The position numbers and the translations under genes were made by a program. From Streptomyces sp. NRRL F-5123 (GTDB taxonomy: Bacteria; Actinomycetota; Actinomycetes; Streptomycetales; Streptomycetaceae), in NCBI RefSeq assembly GCF_000721495.1, contig NZ_JOHY01000011.1:124001-188000 (forward strand): a stretch of DNA of 64,000 nucleotides. Reading direction: 5' to 3'. The notes beneath the pieces were generated by a model. It was not told the DNA's origin. It made no database searches and saw nothing but the letters and a program-made list of their open reading frames with translations. The first letter of the stretch is position 1. Each line of letters starts with the position of its first letter. Positions 19,862-31,814 of the stretch are shown one piece after another.

Positions 19862-20344
19862 CTACTTGCGGGCCGCAGGTGAGAGGCGGCAGGTCACGCC
19901 GATGCGGTTCCACGCGTTCATCGTCACGCACATCGCGACGAGCCTCGGCATCTCGTCCTCGTCGAAGAGCTTCGCCGCCTCGTCGTAGACGTCGTCCGCG
20001 ACGCCGTGCGGGCCCAGCTCCGTCACGGCCTCGGCCAGTGCCAGCGCGGCGCGCTCGCGGGCGGTGAAGAAGGGGGTCTCGCGCCACACCGTCACACCGA
20101 TGAGCTTCTGCTGCGTGATGCCCTCGGCGAGCGCCGCGTGGCTGTGCTTGTCGACGCAGAAGGCGCAGCCGTTGAGCTGCGAGACGCGGACCCGGACCAG
20201 CTCGCGCACCACCGGGTCCAGGCCGCGGGCGGCGGCCTTGTCGAGGGCGAACATGGCCTCGTAGAAATCCGGGGCGCGGTCCATGAGGTTGATGCGGCGG
20301 ACGGGGGCGGGGACGGTCGGGGCGGCTGCTTCGTTCGTGGTCAT
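19862..20344 (-). CDS. Carboxymuconolactone decarboxylase / AhpD-like protein
   Basis: This 160-residue protein has the AhpD-type redox motif CxxC in NGCAFCVDKHSHAALAEG (about residues 60-77). The alkylhydroperoxidase-like fold continues through ERAALALAEAVTEL. These proteins act as thiol-based peroxidases or antioxidants. It is divergent from a MocR regulator 49 bp away, and an AGTGG...CCACT inverted repeat lies in the shared promoter, so MocR probably controls it. TGAGG before ATG 20344 is the ribosome binding site. Confidence 0.9.
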   Translation of the reverse strand: MTTNEAAAPTVPAPVRRINLMDRAPDFYEAMFALDKAAARGLDPVVRELVRVRVSQLNGCAFCVDKHSHAALAEGITQQKLIGVTVWRETPFFTARERAALALAEAVTELGPHGVADDVYDEAAKLFDEDEMPRLVAMCVTMNAWNRIGVTCRLSPAARK

Positions 20345-20363
20345 GACCTCACCGTAGCCGCCA

Positions 20364-20387
20364 AGTGGCACCGCTCCGTGGTCCACT
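20364..20387. promoter_or_regulatory. Possible MocR operator
   Basis: AGTGG (20364-20368) and CCACT (20383-20387) form inverted arms, with inner CAC/GTG partners, in the 49-bp divergent promoter of the CMD and MocR genes. The position suits control of both genes. Confidence 0.4.
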
Positions 20388-20393
20388 AGAGGC

Positions 20394-21947
20394 ATGAACG
20401 AGTGGGCCATTCCTGCCGGTCCCGCGGGTCCTGCCGGTCCTGCCGGTCCCGCCGCCTCCGGCAACCCGCAGCGCGGCAGCGGCGACTACGACCTCCTGCT
20501 GGACCTCGCGGGCCGGCGCACCCGGGCGGGCCTGGAGGAGGCGCTGCGCGCGGCCGTACGCGACGGGCGGCTCGCCCCCGGCACCCGGCTGCCGTCCAGC
20601 CGGGTCCTGGCCCGCGACCTCGGCCTCGCCCGCAACACCGTCGCCGACGCGTACGGGCAGCTCGTCGCCGAGGGCTGGCTCACCGCCCGGCAGGGCTCGG
20701 GCACCACGGTCGCCCCGCGGCCCGCCGTCCCCGCCCTCCGTACGGGCCGGGGGCACCGCCCGGGCGAGCGCGGCCCCGAGGCGCCCCGCAACGGCCCCGC
20801 GGAGCTCGCACCGCACCACTCCGGGCTGCCGTACGTCCTGTGGCCCGGCTCCCCCGACCTCGGGTCCTTCCCCCGCACCGGCTGGCTGCGCGCCGCCCGC
20901 CGGGCCCTCACCGCCGCACCCAACGAGGCCTTCGGCTACACCGACCCGCGCGGCCGCCCCGAACTGCGCGCCGCCCTCGCCGACTACCTCGCCCGCGTGC
21001 GCGGGGTGCGCACGGACCCCGAGCACCTGGTGATCTGCACCGGCTACACGCAGGGCGTGGGCCTCCTCGCCCGCGTCCTGCACGCGCGGGGCGCACGCCG
21101 GGCCGCGTACGAGAGCGTCGGGCTGCCCGACGTGCCCACCGTGCTGCGCGTCTCGGGCCTCGACCCGCGCCCGCTGCCCGTCGACGCCGGCGGGGCCCGC
21201 GTCGAGGAGCTGGACGGCGACGTCGCCGCGGTGCTGCTCACGCCCGCGCACCAGTTCCCGCTCGGCGTCAGCCTGTCGCCCGGGCGGCGCACCGCGGTCG
21301 TCGCCTGGGCCCGCTCCACCGGCGGCATCGTCCTGGAGGACGACTACGACGGCGAGTTCCGCTACGACCGGCAGCCCGTCGCCGCACTCCAGGCGCTCGC
21401 CCCCGACCACGTCGTCTACGCCGGCACCGCGAGCAAGAGCCTCGCCCCCGCGCTGCGGCTGGCCTGGCTCGCCGTGCCGCCGCACCTGCTCGACGCGGTC
21501 GTCCGCGAGAAGCGGATCGCCGACCACCAGTCGGCGGTGCTCGACCAGCTGACGCTGGCGGAGTTCCTGCGCTCCGGGGCGTACGACCGGCACGTGCGGC
21601 GGATGAGGTCGCGCTACCGCGCGCGGCGGGACCGGGTCGTGGAGGTGCTGCGCGGCTGCGCGCCGGACGTCCGGGTGTCCGGCATCGCCGCCGGGCTGCA
21701 CGCGGTGGTGGAGCTGCCCGCCGCAGCGGGCCCGGTCGACGCGGTGGTGGCCCGCGCCCACCGGCTGGGCCTGTCCGTGCCGGGGCTCCCGGCGTTCGGA
21801 GCTTCCCCCGCCCACCCGCCCGCCCTCGTCGTGGGGTACGGCACCCCGCCGGACCACGCCTTCACGCAGGCGCTGAGCTTGCTGTGCACGGCGCTCGGGG
21901 GTGCGCCTCGAGCTGAGCCGCGCGACCGTCCGCCGGTGGGCGGCTGA
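20394..21947 (+). CDS. MocR/PdxR-family regulator (GntR HTH + aminotransferase domain)
   Basis: This 517-residue protein has an N-terminal winged helix (AVRDGRLAPGTRLPSSRVLARDLGLARNTVADAYGQL) fused to a class I aminotransferase-like domain. The PLP lysine is in YAGTASKSLAPALRLAW. The family senses PLP or amino-compound ligands. The N-terminus has a collagen-like GPAGPAGPAGPAA repeat. The final residues (RDRPPVGG) and stop are encoded by a copy of an intergenic repeat also found at 6551-6579. Confidence 0.9.
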   Translation: MNEWAIPAGPAGPAGPAGPAASGNPQRGSGDYDLLLDLAGRRTRAGLEEALRAAVRDGRLAPGTRLPSSRVLARDLGLARNTVADAYGQLVAEGWLTARQGSGTTVAPRPAVPALRTGRGHRPGERGPEAPRNGPAELAPHHSGLPYVLWPGSPDLGSFPRTGWLRAARRALTAAPNEAFGYTDPRGRPELRAALADYLARVRGVRTDPEHLVICTGYTQGVGLLARVLHARGARRAAYESVGLPDVPTVLRVSGLDPRPLPVDAGGARVEELDGDVAAVLLTPAHQFPLGVSLSPGRRTAVVAWARSTGGIVLEDDYDGEFRYDRQPVAALQALAPDHVVYAGTASKSLAPALRLAWLAVPPHLLDAVVREKRIADHQSAVLDQLTLAEFLRSGAYDRHVRRMRSRYRARRDRVVEVLRGCAPDVRVSGIAAGLHAVVELPAAAGPVDAVVARAHRLGLSVPGLPAFGASPAHPPALVVGYGTPPDHAFTQALSLLCTALGGAPRAEPRDRPPVGG

Positions 21948-21948
21948 G

Positions 21949-21986
21949 CGCGACGCCCCGGGCAAGGGGCAGCTCGGGGCGTCGCG
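21949..21986. terminator. Hairpin between mocR and mdh
   Basis: A perfect 12-bp stem (21949-21960 with 21975-21986, core GCGACGCCCCG) lies between two convergent stop codons. It could terminate both transcripts. Confidence 0.7.
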
Positions 21987-22003
21987 GCAAGGAAGAGCTG
22001 GGC

Positions 22004-23975
<1,972 letters not shown>

Positions 23976-24085
23976 GCCGCACCCTTCGTGTCCCGACGGA
24001 TACCGAGGGCAACGATAGAACACCCGTGCCGTACGGATGTTCTTTCCGCTCAACCCCCACACGGGGACGCCCGGTGTGCTAAAGC

Positions 24086-24109
24086 GCACCCCGGGACACT
24101 CCGGGGTGC
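24086..24109 (-). terminator. Hairpin, possible terminator of folD-DUF3017 operon
   Basis: GCACCCCGG (24086-24094) pairs perfectly with CCGGGGTGC (24101-24109). It lies about 190 bp downstream of the DUF3017 stop on that strand. Confidence 0.5.
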
Positions 24110-24160
24110 CTCTTGCGGTGACGTTCGCGATCCTCCCGCCGTCGTGGCCGGCCGCGCCGT

Positions 24161-24196
24161 TCTCCCCCAGCGCCTCGCCCTGGGGAGGTACCCCCC
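24161..24196 (-). repeat. GGGGGTACCTCCC palindromic mini-repeat
   Basis: On the minus strand this reads GGGGGGTACCTCCCC, a short arm, then CTGGGGGAG. It matches the elements at 6648-6680 and 51562-51597. Like the first of those it is flanked by AGGGGCGCG on one side and an AAC(t)GCGCG-like block on the other. Confidence 0.7.
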
Positions 24197-24294
24197 GCGC
24201 CCCTGGGTGATTGCCGCTTGGCGTGGCCCGTCGCCTTTCCCCGGCGGGGGCTGGCCGCGCGGGCCACCGCACGAGGCATTCCGGTGCGGAACGC

Positions 24295-24693
24295 CTACTT
24301 GACGGAGAAGTGGATGATGTCCTCCAGGAAGGGGATCCGGAGGATCGGGTCCGGCTGCGCCATGAGCGCGAGCAGGATGATCGCGAGGCCCAGGATCGCG
24401 TAGGTGATCACGTCGGTGAACCTGCTGCGCACGGCCAGCATGCCGACGGACGACAGCGTCCAGCGCAGGACGCCCCCGAGGAGCAGGGCCACGCCCACCG
24501 TGATCGCGCCCGCGCGGAACGCGCCGGACGCGGTGGTGACGAGGCCCGCGACCGCGCCGACGACGACGAGGAGGATCGGCCACTGCCGTGCTGGCGCAGG
24601 CGCGTCGCCCGGGGCGGCGCGCCCGCCGCCCTCGGGGCGTGCGGTGGAGGTCGTGACGGCGGGGCGGCCTCCGGGGCCCAGCTCAGCCGACAC
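24295..24693 (-). CDS. DUF3017 membrane protein
   Basis: This 132-residue protein has a disordered N-terminus and three membrane segments ([52 protein letters not shown]). It matches the DUF3017 family that sits beside folD in Streptomyces. No function is known. Its GTG start (24693) overlaps the folD stop by 11 bp, so the two are coupled. Confidence 0.88.
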   Translation of the reverse strand: MSAELGPGGRPAVTTSTARPEGGGRAAPGDAPAPARQWPILLVVVGAVAGLVTTASGAFRAGAITVGVALLLGGVLRWTLSSVGMLAVRSRFTDVITYAILGLAIILLALMAQPDPILRIPFLEDIIHFSVK

Positions 24694-25549
24694 GGGCCGC
24701 CGCCTGCCGTTCGGCCGCCTCCACCACGTTCTGCAGCAGCAGCGCCCGGGTCATCGGGCCGACGCCGCCGGGGTTGGGGGAGATCCAGCCCGCGGTCTCG
24801 GCGACGGCGGGGTGCACGTCGCCGACGATCTTGCCGGCCTCGTCGCGGCTGACGCCGACGTCGAGCACGGCCGCGCCCGGCTTGACGTCCTCGGGCTTGA
24901 CGATGTGCGGCACGCCGGCCGCGGCGACGACGATGTCGGCCTGCCGCAGCTGCGCGGACAGGTCGCGCGTGCCGGTGTGGCACAGCGTCACCGTCGCGTT
25001 CTCGGACTTGCGGGTGAGCAGCAGCCCGATGGAGCGCCCGACCGTGATGCCGCGGCCGACCACGACGACGTGCGCGCCGTTGATCGCGACGCCGTGCCGG
25101 CGCAGCAGCTCGACGATGCCGTTGGGCGTGCAGGGCAGCGGCGCGGGCACGCCGAGGACGAGCCGGCCGAGGTTGGTGGGGTGCAGCCCGTCCGCGTCCT
25201 TGGCGGGGTCCATCAGCTCCAGGACACGGTTGGTGTCGATGCCCTTGGGCAGCGGGAGCTGCACGATGTAGCCGGTGCAGGCGGGATCCTCGTTGAGCTC
25301 GCGGACGACCGCCTCGATGTCCTCCTGGGTGGCGGTGCCGGGCAGCTCGCGCTGGATGGAGCCGATGCCGACCTGTGCGCAGTCGCGGTGCTTGCCGGCG
25401 ACGTACCACTTGCTGCCGGGGTCGTCGCCGACCAGCAGAGTGCCGAGCCCGGGGGCGGCACCGCGGGCCTTGAGCGCCTGGACACGCTCGGTCAGTTCGG
25501 ACTTGATCGCGGCTGCGGTGGCCTTGCCATCGAGAATCTGGGCGCTCAT
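24683..25549 (-). CDS. folD: Methylenetetrahydrofolate dehydrogenase/cyclohydrolase FolD
   Basis: This 288-residue bifunctional enzyme has the catalytic Lys in [18 protein letters not shown] and the folate-binding [13 protein letters not shown]. The NADP-binding half contains [17 protein letters not shown]. It makes 10-formyl-THF from 5,10-methylene-THF, the one-carbon donor used by PurN and PurH encoded nearby. It is first in a two-gene operon with DUF3017. Confidence 0.97.
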   Translation of the reverse strand: MSAQILDGKATAAAIKSELTERVQALKARGAAPGLGTLLVGDDPGSKWYVAGKHRDCAQVGIGSIQRELPGTATQEDIEAVVRELNEDPACTGYIVQLPLPKGIDTNRVLELMDPAKDADGLHPTNLGRLVLGVPAPLPCTPNGIVELLRRHGVAINGAHVVVVGRGITVGRSIGLLLTRKSENATVTLCHTGTRDLSAQLRQADIVVAAAGVPHIVKPEDVKPGAAVLDVGVSRDEAGKIVGDVHPAVAETAGWISPNPGGVGPMTRALLLQNVVEAAERQAAARVG

Positions 25550-25692
25550 GGCCCCATTGTCGTCGATCGGGGGTGCCCGTCAGCAAATCCGTGCGGATCC
25601 CGTCCGCGGACAGCCCTTGCGCGGCGATGTCACCTGGTCGGACGATATGGCGTTTGCTGCAGCCCGTCCCCGTCCCGTGAAGGAAACCGCAC

Positions 25693-26352
25693 GTGAGCCA
25701 GCCTCCCGGCCCCCCGTCCCCGTACGGCGGCGGCCAGCCCCAGCAGCCGTACGGCCAGCCGATACCGCCCGGCGTTCCGCCGCAGGTCCCCTACGGGCAG
25801 CCGGCCGGCTACGGCTACCAGCAGCCGTACGGCTATCCGCAGCCGGGCGGAATGCCGCCGGGGATGCCGCCGCTGGCGAGCTGGGGCGCCCGGCTCGGGG
25901 CGCTGCTGCTGGACTTCCTGATCGTCTACCTGGTGCCTGTCGGCATCTACCTGGCCGGCATGATCCCCGACCTGAACAGGCGGCAGGACGCGCTGAACAC
26001 GTGCCTCGACCACGGCGTCGCGAAGAGCTACTGCGACCTGCCCGGCGCCACGGACAACGAGCTGACGCTGATGATCGTCGGCGGCCTCCTGGCGTTCGCC
26101 GCGCTGATCTTCGTGAGCTACCGGGAGGGCATGACCGGCCAGAGCCCGGGCAAGAAGATCGTCGGCATCCGGGTGCTGCGCGAGCACGACGGCTCGGCGC
26201 TCGGCTTCGGCCGCGGCTTCGGCCGCCAGATGGGGCACATCCTGGACCGCATCCCGTGCCTCCTGGGCTACCTGTGGCCGCTGTGGGACTCGAAGAACCA
26301 GACGTGGGCCGACAAGATGGTGCACAGCGTGGTCGTCAAGGACCAGTTCTGA
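25693..26352 (+). CDS. RDD-family membrane protein
   Basis: This 219-residue protein has a Pro/Gln/Tyr/Gly-rich cytoplasmic N-terminus (about 55 residues). The RDD domain opens with SWGARLGALLLDFLIVYLV (the usual Arg-Asp-Asp-like pattern), then ALIFVSYREGMTGQSPGKKIVGIRVLRE and a final helix region. RDD proteins are often transporters or ion-exchange proteins; the role here is unknown. GAAGGA precedes GTG 25693. Confidence 0.9.
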   Translation: MSQPPGPPSPYGGGQPQQPYGQPIPPGVPPQVPYGQPAGYGYQQPYGYPQPGGMPPGMPPLASWGARLGALLLDFLIVYLVPVGIYLAGMIPDLNRRQDALNTCLDHGVAKSYCDLPGATDNELTLMIVGGLLAFAALIFVSYREGMTGQSPGKKIVGIRVLREHDGSALGFGRGFGRQMGHILDRIPCLLGYLWPLWDSKNQTWADKMVHSVVVKDQF

Positions 26353-26408
26353 TACGCCGTTTCCGATACGCCTGAGCTGCTGCTCCGGTACCGAATCGGC
26401 ACGTACGA

Positions 26409-26453
26409 CGGCCGCGGCCGCACCCCCGTTCCCAGGGGGTGCGGCCGCGGCCG
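26409..26453. terminator. Bidirectional terminator, 19-bp perfect stem
   Basis: CGGCCGCGGCCGCACCCCC (26409-26427) pairs with its exact complement (26435-26453) around the loop GTTCCCA. It lies between the convergent RDD and purH genes and could serve both. Confidence 0.85.
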
Positions 26454-26466
26454 CGTCGCCGGTCGC

Positions 26467-28050
26467 TCAGTGGAAGAAGTGCCGCGTGCCCGTCAGGTAC
26501 ATGGTCACGCCGGCCTTCTGCGCGGCCTCGATCACCGCGTCGTCGCGGACCGAGCCGCCGGGCTGCGCCACGGCCTTGACGCCCGCCTCGGCGAGCACCT
26601 CGAAGCCGTCGGGGAAGGGGAAGAAGGCGTCGGACGCGGCGTACGAGCCGGCGGCGCGCTCGGCGCCGGCGCGGGCGACCGCGAGCTTGGCCGAGTCGAC
26701 CCGGTTGACCTGGCCCATGCCGACGCCGACCGTGGCGCCGTCCTTGCCCAGCAGGATCGCGTTGGACTTCACCGCGCGCGAGGCGCGCCACGCGAAGGCC
26801 AGGTCGGCCAGCTCGGCCGACGCCAGCGGCTCGCCGCTGACCAGCCGCCAGGTGGTGGGGTCGTCGCCCTCGGCCTGGAAGCGGTCCTTGGCCTGGATGA
26901 GGACGCCGCCCTCGATCGGGCGCCGCTCGGTGACCGCGGCCGGGGCACCCTCGACCTTGAGCACCCGGATGTTCTTCTTGCGCGCGAGCACCTCGACGGC
27001 GCCGTCCTCGTACCCCGGGGCGACGATGACCTCGGTGAAGATCTCCGCGACCTGCTCGGCCATCGCGACCGACACCGGGCGGTTGACGGCGATGACGCCG
27101 CCGTACGCGGACAGCGGGTCGCACGCGTGCGCCTTGCGGTGCGCCTCGGCGACGTCCGCGCCGACCGCGATGCCGCACGGGTTGGCGTGCTTGATGATCG
27201 CCACGCACGGCTCGTCGTGGTCGTGGGCGGCGCGCCGGGCGGCCTCGGTGTCCACGTAGTTGTTGTAGGACATCTCCTTGCCGTGCAGCTGCTCCGCGCC
27301 GGCCAGGCCGCTCGCGGGGGCGTCGGCGCTGACGTACAGGGCGGCGGCCTGGTGCGGGTTCTCGCCGTAGCGCAGGGTCTGGCGGCGGGTGAAGACCTCG
27401 CCCGCGAAGGCGGGGAAGTCGCTCTCCCCGTCGGCCGCGTAGCCGTCGGCGAACCAGGAGGCCACAGCCACGTCGTAGGCGGCGGTGTGCCGGAACGCCT
27501 CGGCGGCGAGCCCCTTGCGGGCGGCCAGGTCGAAGCCGCCGGTCTGCGCGGCGGCGAGCACGTCGGCGTAGCGCCCGGGGCTGGTGACGACGGCGACCGA
27601 GGGGTGGTTCTTGGCGGCGGCGCGCACCATCGAGGGGCCGCCGATGTCGATCTGCTCCACGCACTCGTCGTCGGACGCGCCGGAGGCGACGGTCTCGCGG
27701 AAGGGGTAGAGGTTGACGACGACCAGCTCGAACGGCTTGACGTCCAGCTCCTCCAGCTGCCGCCGGTGGTCGTCGAGGCGCAGGTCGGCGAGGATCCCGG
27801 CGTGCACTCGCGGGTGCAGCGTCTTGACCCGGCCGTCCAGGCACTCGGGGAAGCCGGTCAGCTCCTCGACCGGCGTGACGGGCACCCCGGCGGCGGCGAT
27901 CCGGCCGGCGGTCGAGCCGGTCGAGACCAGCTCCACCCCCGCCTCGTGCAGCCCGCGTGCCAGCTCCTCCAGGCCGGTCTTGTCGTAGACGCTGATCAGC
28001 GCGCGGCGCAGCGGGCGCTTGTCCTGGCCTTCGGTGGTGTCGGCGCTCAT
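26467..28050 (-). CDS. purH: AICAR transformylase/IMP cyclohydrolase PurH
   Basis: This 527-residue bifunctional enzyme has an N-terminal IMP cyclohydrolase domain ([28 protein letters not shown]). The C-terminal AICAR transformylase domain includes [27 protein letters not shown] and the C-terminal GTRHFFH typical of the family. It performs the last two steps to IMP. Its ATG overlaps the purN stop (ATGA), so the two genes are translationally coupled. Confidence 0.97.
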   Translation of the reverse strand: MSADTTEGQDKRPLRRALISVYDKTGLEELARGLHEAGVELVSTGSTAGRIAAAGVPVTPVEELTGFPECLDGRVKTLHPRVHAGILADLRLDDHRRQLEELDVKPFELVVVNLYPFRETVASGASDDECVEQIDIGGPSMVRAAAKNHPSVAVVTSPGRYADVLAAAQTGGFDLAARKGLAAEAFRHTAAYDVAVASWFADGYAADGESDFPAFAGEVFTRRQTLRYGENPHQAAALYVSADAPASGLAGAEQLHGKEMSYNNYVDTEAARRAAHDHDEPCVAIIKHANPCGIAVGADVAEAHRKAHACDPLSAYGGVIAVNRPVSVAMAEQVAEIFTEVIVAPGYEDGAVEVLARKKNIRVLKVEGAPAAVTERRPIEGGVLIQAKDRFQAEGDDPTTWRLVSGEPLASAELADLAFAWRASRAVKSNAILLGKDGATVGVGMGQVNRVDSAKLAVARAGAERAAGSYAASDAFFPFPDGFEVLAEAGVKAVAQPGGSVRDDAVIEAAQKAGVTMYLTGTRHFFH

Positions 28051-28727
28051 GCCGGAATCCGTACCTTTCGTCCTTCGATGCGGTAGCCGTCGCGCGACAG
28101 CCGCCCTACGACGTCGACGAGCAGCCGCCGCTCGACGTCCTTGATGCGCTCGTGGAGCGCGTCCTCCGTGTCGTCCTCGCGGACCTCGACCACGCCCTGG
28201 GCGATGACCGGTCCGGTGTCGACGCCGTCGTCGACGAAGTGGACGGTGCACCCGGTGACCTTGGCGCCGTACGCGAGCGCGTCGCGTACGCCGTGGGCCC
28301 CGGGGAAGCTCGGCAGCAGTGCCGGGTGGGTGTTGACGATCCGGCCGCCGAAGGCCGCGAGGAAGTCCTTGCCGACGATCTTCATGAAGCCGGCGGAGAC
28401 GACGAGGTCCGGTGCGTACGCCGCGGTCGCCGCGGTGAGGGCGGCGTCCCAGGCGGCACGGTCGGGGTGGTCCTTGACCCGTACGACGAAGGTGGGGATC
28501 CCCGCGCGCTCGGCGCGCTCCAGGCCGACGATCCCGTCGCGGTCGGCGCCGACGGCGACGATCCGGGCCCCGTGGCCGGGGTCCGCCGCGATGGCGTCCA
28601 GCAGCGCCTGCAGATTGGTGCCGGAGCCGGAGACGAGCACGACCACGCGGGCGGTGGCTCCGGTGGAGTCGGCGGCGGGCGGGACGGCGAACGGTGCGTC
28701 GGACGCGGCGGGAGTACGGGCGGCCAC
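28047..28727 (-). CDS. purN: Phosphoribosylglycinamide formyltransferase PurN
   Basis: This protein of about 226 residues starts at GTG 28727. Landmarks are [37 protein letters not shown] with the catalytic His, and the essential Asp in [13 protein letters not shown]. It transfers the formyl group from 10-formyl-THF to GAR. The N-terminal ~25 residues are low-complexity, and a start a little downstream is possible. It forms an operon with purH. Confidence 0.95.
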   Translation of the reverse strand: MAARTPAASDAPFAVPPAADSTGATARVVVLVSGSGTNLQALLDAIAADPGHGARIVAVGADRDGIVGLERAERAGIPTFVVRVKDHPDRAAWDAALTAATAAYAPDLVVSAGFMKIVGKDFLAAFGGRIVNTHPALLPSFPGAHGVRDALAYGAKVTGCTVHFVDDGVDTGPVIAQGVVEVREDDTEDALHERIKDVERRLLVDVVGRLSRDGYRIEGRKVRIPA

Positions 28728-29047
28728 TGGCGGGAGGCTCTCTCTCGCGGCTGCCGGGCAGGCACCCGGCAGCCTTAGGATGATCGTACGAGTCGGGGGT
28801 TGGCCGGATTCCGGGGAACCCTACGAGACCCCCGACCGTCAGCAACGATACCGGCACTCCGGACAGCCCCCGCGGGACGGGGGAGCGCCCGGAGGGTAGC
28901 GTCTGCCGGGAACACGGACTTCGCGCGCCCTGCGCGAGGGTGAACGTGATGTATCCGACACCTGTGTCACGTATGACATACATACGGCACGCAGGCCGGA
29001 GGATTTCACCAGACCGCAATGCCCGCACGAGGAGTCGAGCCCAGGGG
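28728..29047. other. 320-bp divergent promoter region
   Basis: No gene is seen. The region between purN and the divergent membrane protein contains an AT-richer stretch at 28940-28990 with CGTATG (28970-28975) and CATACG (28981-28986) as inverted arms around ACATA. This is a good candidate operator/promoter for the plus-strand gene. Confidence 0.5.
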
Positions 29048-29866
29048 ATGGCGCATCACATCATGAGCAGCGGCCGTATTCGTCTTGCGCTGCGCGCGCC
29101 CGAGGGCGACCAGGACCAGGAGAACCCGTTCGCGCCGCCGCCCGAGGGAACGCCGGACCGGCCCTGGCAGCCGCGGCAGCCGTCGGGGTCCGGCGGCTCG
29201 GGCGGCTCGGGGTCGGGGTCGGGATCGGGATCGGGATCGGGATCCTCCGACGATCCCGGCTCCACGCCGCCCACCCCGCCGCAGGGCGCGCCGCAGCCCT
29301 GGGGCAGCCAGTGGAGCAGCCGGCAGCCGCAGGGCGGGCGGCCCGACCCGTACGGGCAGCGGCCCGACCCCACGCAGGGCCCGACCGGCCCGCAGGGCAC
29401 CGGACCGCGCTTCGACCCCACCGACCCGGCCCACCGGCGCTCCCGCTACGCCATCTTCTTCGGCAGCTGCGGCCTGCTCTTCGCGCTGCTCGGCTGGACG
29501 CCGGTCGCCCTGCTGCTCGGCGCGCTCGCGCTCTACTGGGGCATCAGCGCGCTGCGGATGCCGTCCGAGGAGCGCGCCCAGGCCCGCGCCGCGGCCGCCT
29601 CCGCGCTGGCCGACGCCACGCAGTCGCCGCGCCCCGCGCCGCCCGCGCCGGGCCCCGACGCGCAGCGCTCGTTCGTCACGGCGGCCTGGACGGGCATCGT
29701 GGCCAGCGGGCTCGCGCTCGTCATCGTCGCCGGTACGTACGCCTTCCACCTCGCCTACCGCGACTACTACACCTGCCGCCAGGACGCCCTCACGACGCCG
29801 GCCGCGCACGCCTGCCAGAAGCTCCTCCCGAAGCCGCTGCGCGACCTGCCGTCGATGCGCCCGTAA
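29048..29866 (+). CDS. Integral membrane protein with Gly/Ser-repeat linker
   Basis: I do not recognise a characterised family. The N-terminal half is disordered, with a GSG/SGS run encoded by a six-base microsatellite (29190-29250) and Pro/Gln-rich sequence. Three membrane helices follow ([52 protein letters not shown]), then a short C-terminal domain with two Cys ([16 protein letters not shown]). Starts at 29048 or 29063 ([14 protein letters not shown]) are both possible. Confidence 0.8.
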   Translation: MAHHIMSSGRIRLALRAPEGDQDQENPFAPPPEGTPDRPWQPRQPSGSGGSGGSGSGSGSGSGSGSSDDPGSTPPTPPQGAPQPWGSQWSSRQPQGGRPDPYGQRPDPTQGPTGPQGTGPRFDPTDPAHRRSRYAIFFGSCGLLFALLGWTPVALLLGALALYWGISALRMPSEERAQARAAAASALADATQSPRPAPPAPGPDAQRSFVTAAWTGIVASGLALVIVAGTYAFHLAYRDYYTCRQDALTTPAAHACQKLLPKPLRDLPSMRP

Positions 29867-29872
29867 CACCCG

Positions 29873-31663
29873 TCAGGGCCCGGCCGGCGGCCCCGCGGGC
29901 CGCGGCGGGAAGTCCGGCGCGGGCGCCTGCGGCGGCTGCTGGGGCTGCTGGGGCTCGGGCGGCGCCGACGGCTTCGCCGCCACCGGCGGCGCGGAAGGTT
30001 CGGACGGCGCGGAGGGCTGCGGCGGCTGCTGAGGACCGGCCGGCGCGGGCGCCTGCGGTGGCCGGGGCGGCTGGGGCGGCTGGGGCGACACCGGCGGCGC
30101 GGACGGCCGGAACGGCCGCGACGGCTCGGCCGACACCGGCGGCTTGAACGGCTGCGACCACTCGGCCGACACCGGCGGCACAGGCGGCTCGAACGGCTCG
30201 GCCGACACCGGCGGCACAGACGGCCTGAACGGCTGCGACCGCTCGGCCGACACCGGCGGCACAGACGGCTCGAACGGCTCGGCCGACACCGGCGGCACAG
30301 ACGGCTCGAACGGCTCGGCCGACACCGGCGGCACAGACGGCCTGGACGGCTCAGCCGACACCGGCGGCCTGAAACCCCGCGGTGCCTGGAGCGGCTGGGG
30401 CCGCGCGGGCGGCTGCGGGGGGTGCGTCGGCGGGTTCGGAACCGCCGGGGTGCGCGGGGTGCGCGGCGTGCGGGTGCGGAACCAGGCGACGGCCACGGCC
30501 GGCGGCAGCACGAGGGCGAGCGGCCAGGCCGCGGCCGCGGCGGCGGTGAGCCACCAGGCCGGGCCGACGCGTGCGAGGCTGCCGACCCCCAGGGGCCCGC
30601 CCGAGGCCGCCGCGAGCACGCCGAGCGCGAGTCCGCAGGTCCCCGCGGCGCCCGCGACGACCAGTGCCGTACGGCCGGTCCGCAGCCGGGCCCGTACGCA
30701 GACCCAGCCCAGCGCCCCGGCCGCCAGGACCGGCACCGCGAGGGTCGCCCAGCCCGCCGGGTGCGGTCCGCCCTGGCCCGGCAGCGCCGCCAGCAGCGGG
30801 AAGCGCGGCAGCAGCGGATAGCCGGAGGCCCCCGTGGGCGCGACGGTGCTGCCCGCGCCGACGGAGAAGCCGGGCCCGAGCGCGTACGCCGCGGACCACA
30901 CCGCGAGGTTCGGCACCAGCAGCACGCACAGCAGGAACACCGCGACCTGCCCCGCGAACGGCGCGCTGAGCTGCCCGAACGTCCGCCCCGCCGCGCCCGC
31001 GTGCCACCCGAGGGCGACGGCGCCGACGACCGCCCCACCGCCCACCAGGACACCCGCCCCGATTCCACCGGCCCGCAGCGCGAGCGCCACGTCGCCGCCC
31101 CACGCCCGGTAGGCCGACAGCGGGGGCCGCCCGCGGCCCGCCCACGCCCCGGCGGCGGTCGCGGCGGCCGCTAGGAGCGGCACGTGCAGCAGCGCGGACA
31201 GCACGTCGGCGTGCAGCGACCCGGCGGCGGCGTAGGCCGTGACCGGCACGGCGACGGCGAGGTAGCCGCCGAGCACCCAGCCCGCGCAGGCCCGCGTGCC
31301 GTTCGCGACCGCCGACGCCGTACCGCGGTAGAGCAGCCACGCGGGAAGCACGCTCAGCAGCAGCGGCGTGACGCCTACGGGCGCCGGAACGCCGGAGAGG
31401 GTCGTGTCGCGCACCAGGGCGGCGCCGTGGGCGAGCAGCCACAGGTCGGCGGCGATGTGCAGGGCCCCGCCGAGGCCGCTGTCGGGGAAGGGCGAGGCGA
31501 CCCAGAGCAGCAGCACGACCGCCGCGAGCCCGAGCAGCACCAGCCCCGCCGCGGCCATCCCCGCGACGGCGGCCGACGCGCGCAGCGCGGCGAGGGGGCG
31601 GGGGATGTCGGGGTCGGGCTCGGCCGCTGCTCCGGAGCCGGGCCGGGCCGCCGGTTGCGTCAT
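29873..31663 (-). CDS. DUF6350 / PerM-like multi-pass membrane protein
   Basis: This protein of about 596 residues has ten or so membrane helices in residues 25-415. A long Pro/Gln-rich cytoplasmic tail contains seven near-identical PPVSAE units plus one degenerate unit. The membrane part matches the actinobacterial family I remember as DUF6350, related to mycobacterial PerM, which supports cell division. It lies between purN and sucD as in other Streptomyces. Start ATG 31663 is likely; GTG 31672 is in frame. The tail-tail gap to the next gene is only 6 bp. Confidence 0.82.
   Translation of the reverse strand: MTQPAARPGSGAAAEPDPDIPRPLAALRASAAVAGMAAAGLVLLGLAAVVLLLWVASPFPDSGLGGALHIAADLWLLAHGAALVRDTTLSGVPAPVGVTPLLLSVLPAWLLYRGTASAVANGTRACAGWVLGGYLAVAVPVTAYAAAGSLHADVLSALLHVPLLAAAATAAGAWAGRGRPPLSAYRAWGGDVALALRAGGIGAGVLVGGGAVVGAVALGWHAGAAGRTFGQLSAPFAGQVAVFLLCVLLVPNLAVWSAAYALGPGFSVGAGSTVAPTGASGYPLLPRFPLLAALPGQGGPHPAGWATLAVPVLAAGALGWVCVRARLRTGRTALVVAGAAGTCGLALGVLAAASGGPLGVGSLARVGPAWWLTAAAAAAWPLALVLPPAVAVAWFRTRTPRTPRTPAVPNPPTHPPQPPARPQPLQAPRGFRPPVSAEPSRPSVPPVSAEPFEPSVPPVSAEPFEPSVPPVSAERSQPFRPSVPPVSAEPFEPPVPPVSAEWSQPFKPPVSAEPSRPFRPSAPPVSPQPPQPPRPPQAPAPAGPQQPPQPSAPSEPSAPPVAAKPSAPPEPQQPQQPPQAPAPDFPPRPAGPPAGP
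30120..30370 (-). repeat. PPVSAE-encoding tandem repeats
   Basis: About seven imperfect units of 30-45 bp, each with a CCGCCGGTGTCGGCCGA-like core on the minus strand, encode PPVSAEP(F/S)(E/R)P in the tail of the DUF6350 protein. Unit length varies in steps of three, so the frame is kept. Confidence 0.85.
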
Positions 31664-31814
31664 ATGAGTCACGGCGTCCCATGGTGCCAACAACACCCGT
31701 TTCACCCGTGCAGCGGGCGGTTGGTCGTCGTGTCGCCCATGATGCGGCGTATACGTGGTTTTTTCAGACTGTCTGATGCGTATGACGAGTCGGATGAGAT
31801 GAGAGGTCCTCCCC

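Larger units (their letters stand above)
23976..24294. other. 319-bp intergenic region with repeats
   Basis: I see no gene. It holds the presumed promoter of the HTH membrane protein (AT-richer stretch 24000-24060), a hairpin at 24086-24109 and a GGGGG-type palindromic mini-repeat at 24161-24196 next to a CGCGCCCCT block. Confidence 0.6.

Noticed and set aside
30120..30370. CRISPR-like repeats
   Set aside because: The repeats keep the reading frame of the DUF6350 tail and have no spacers.
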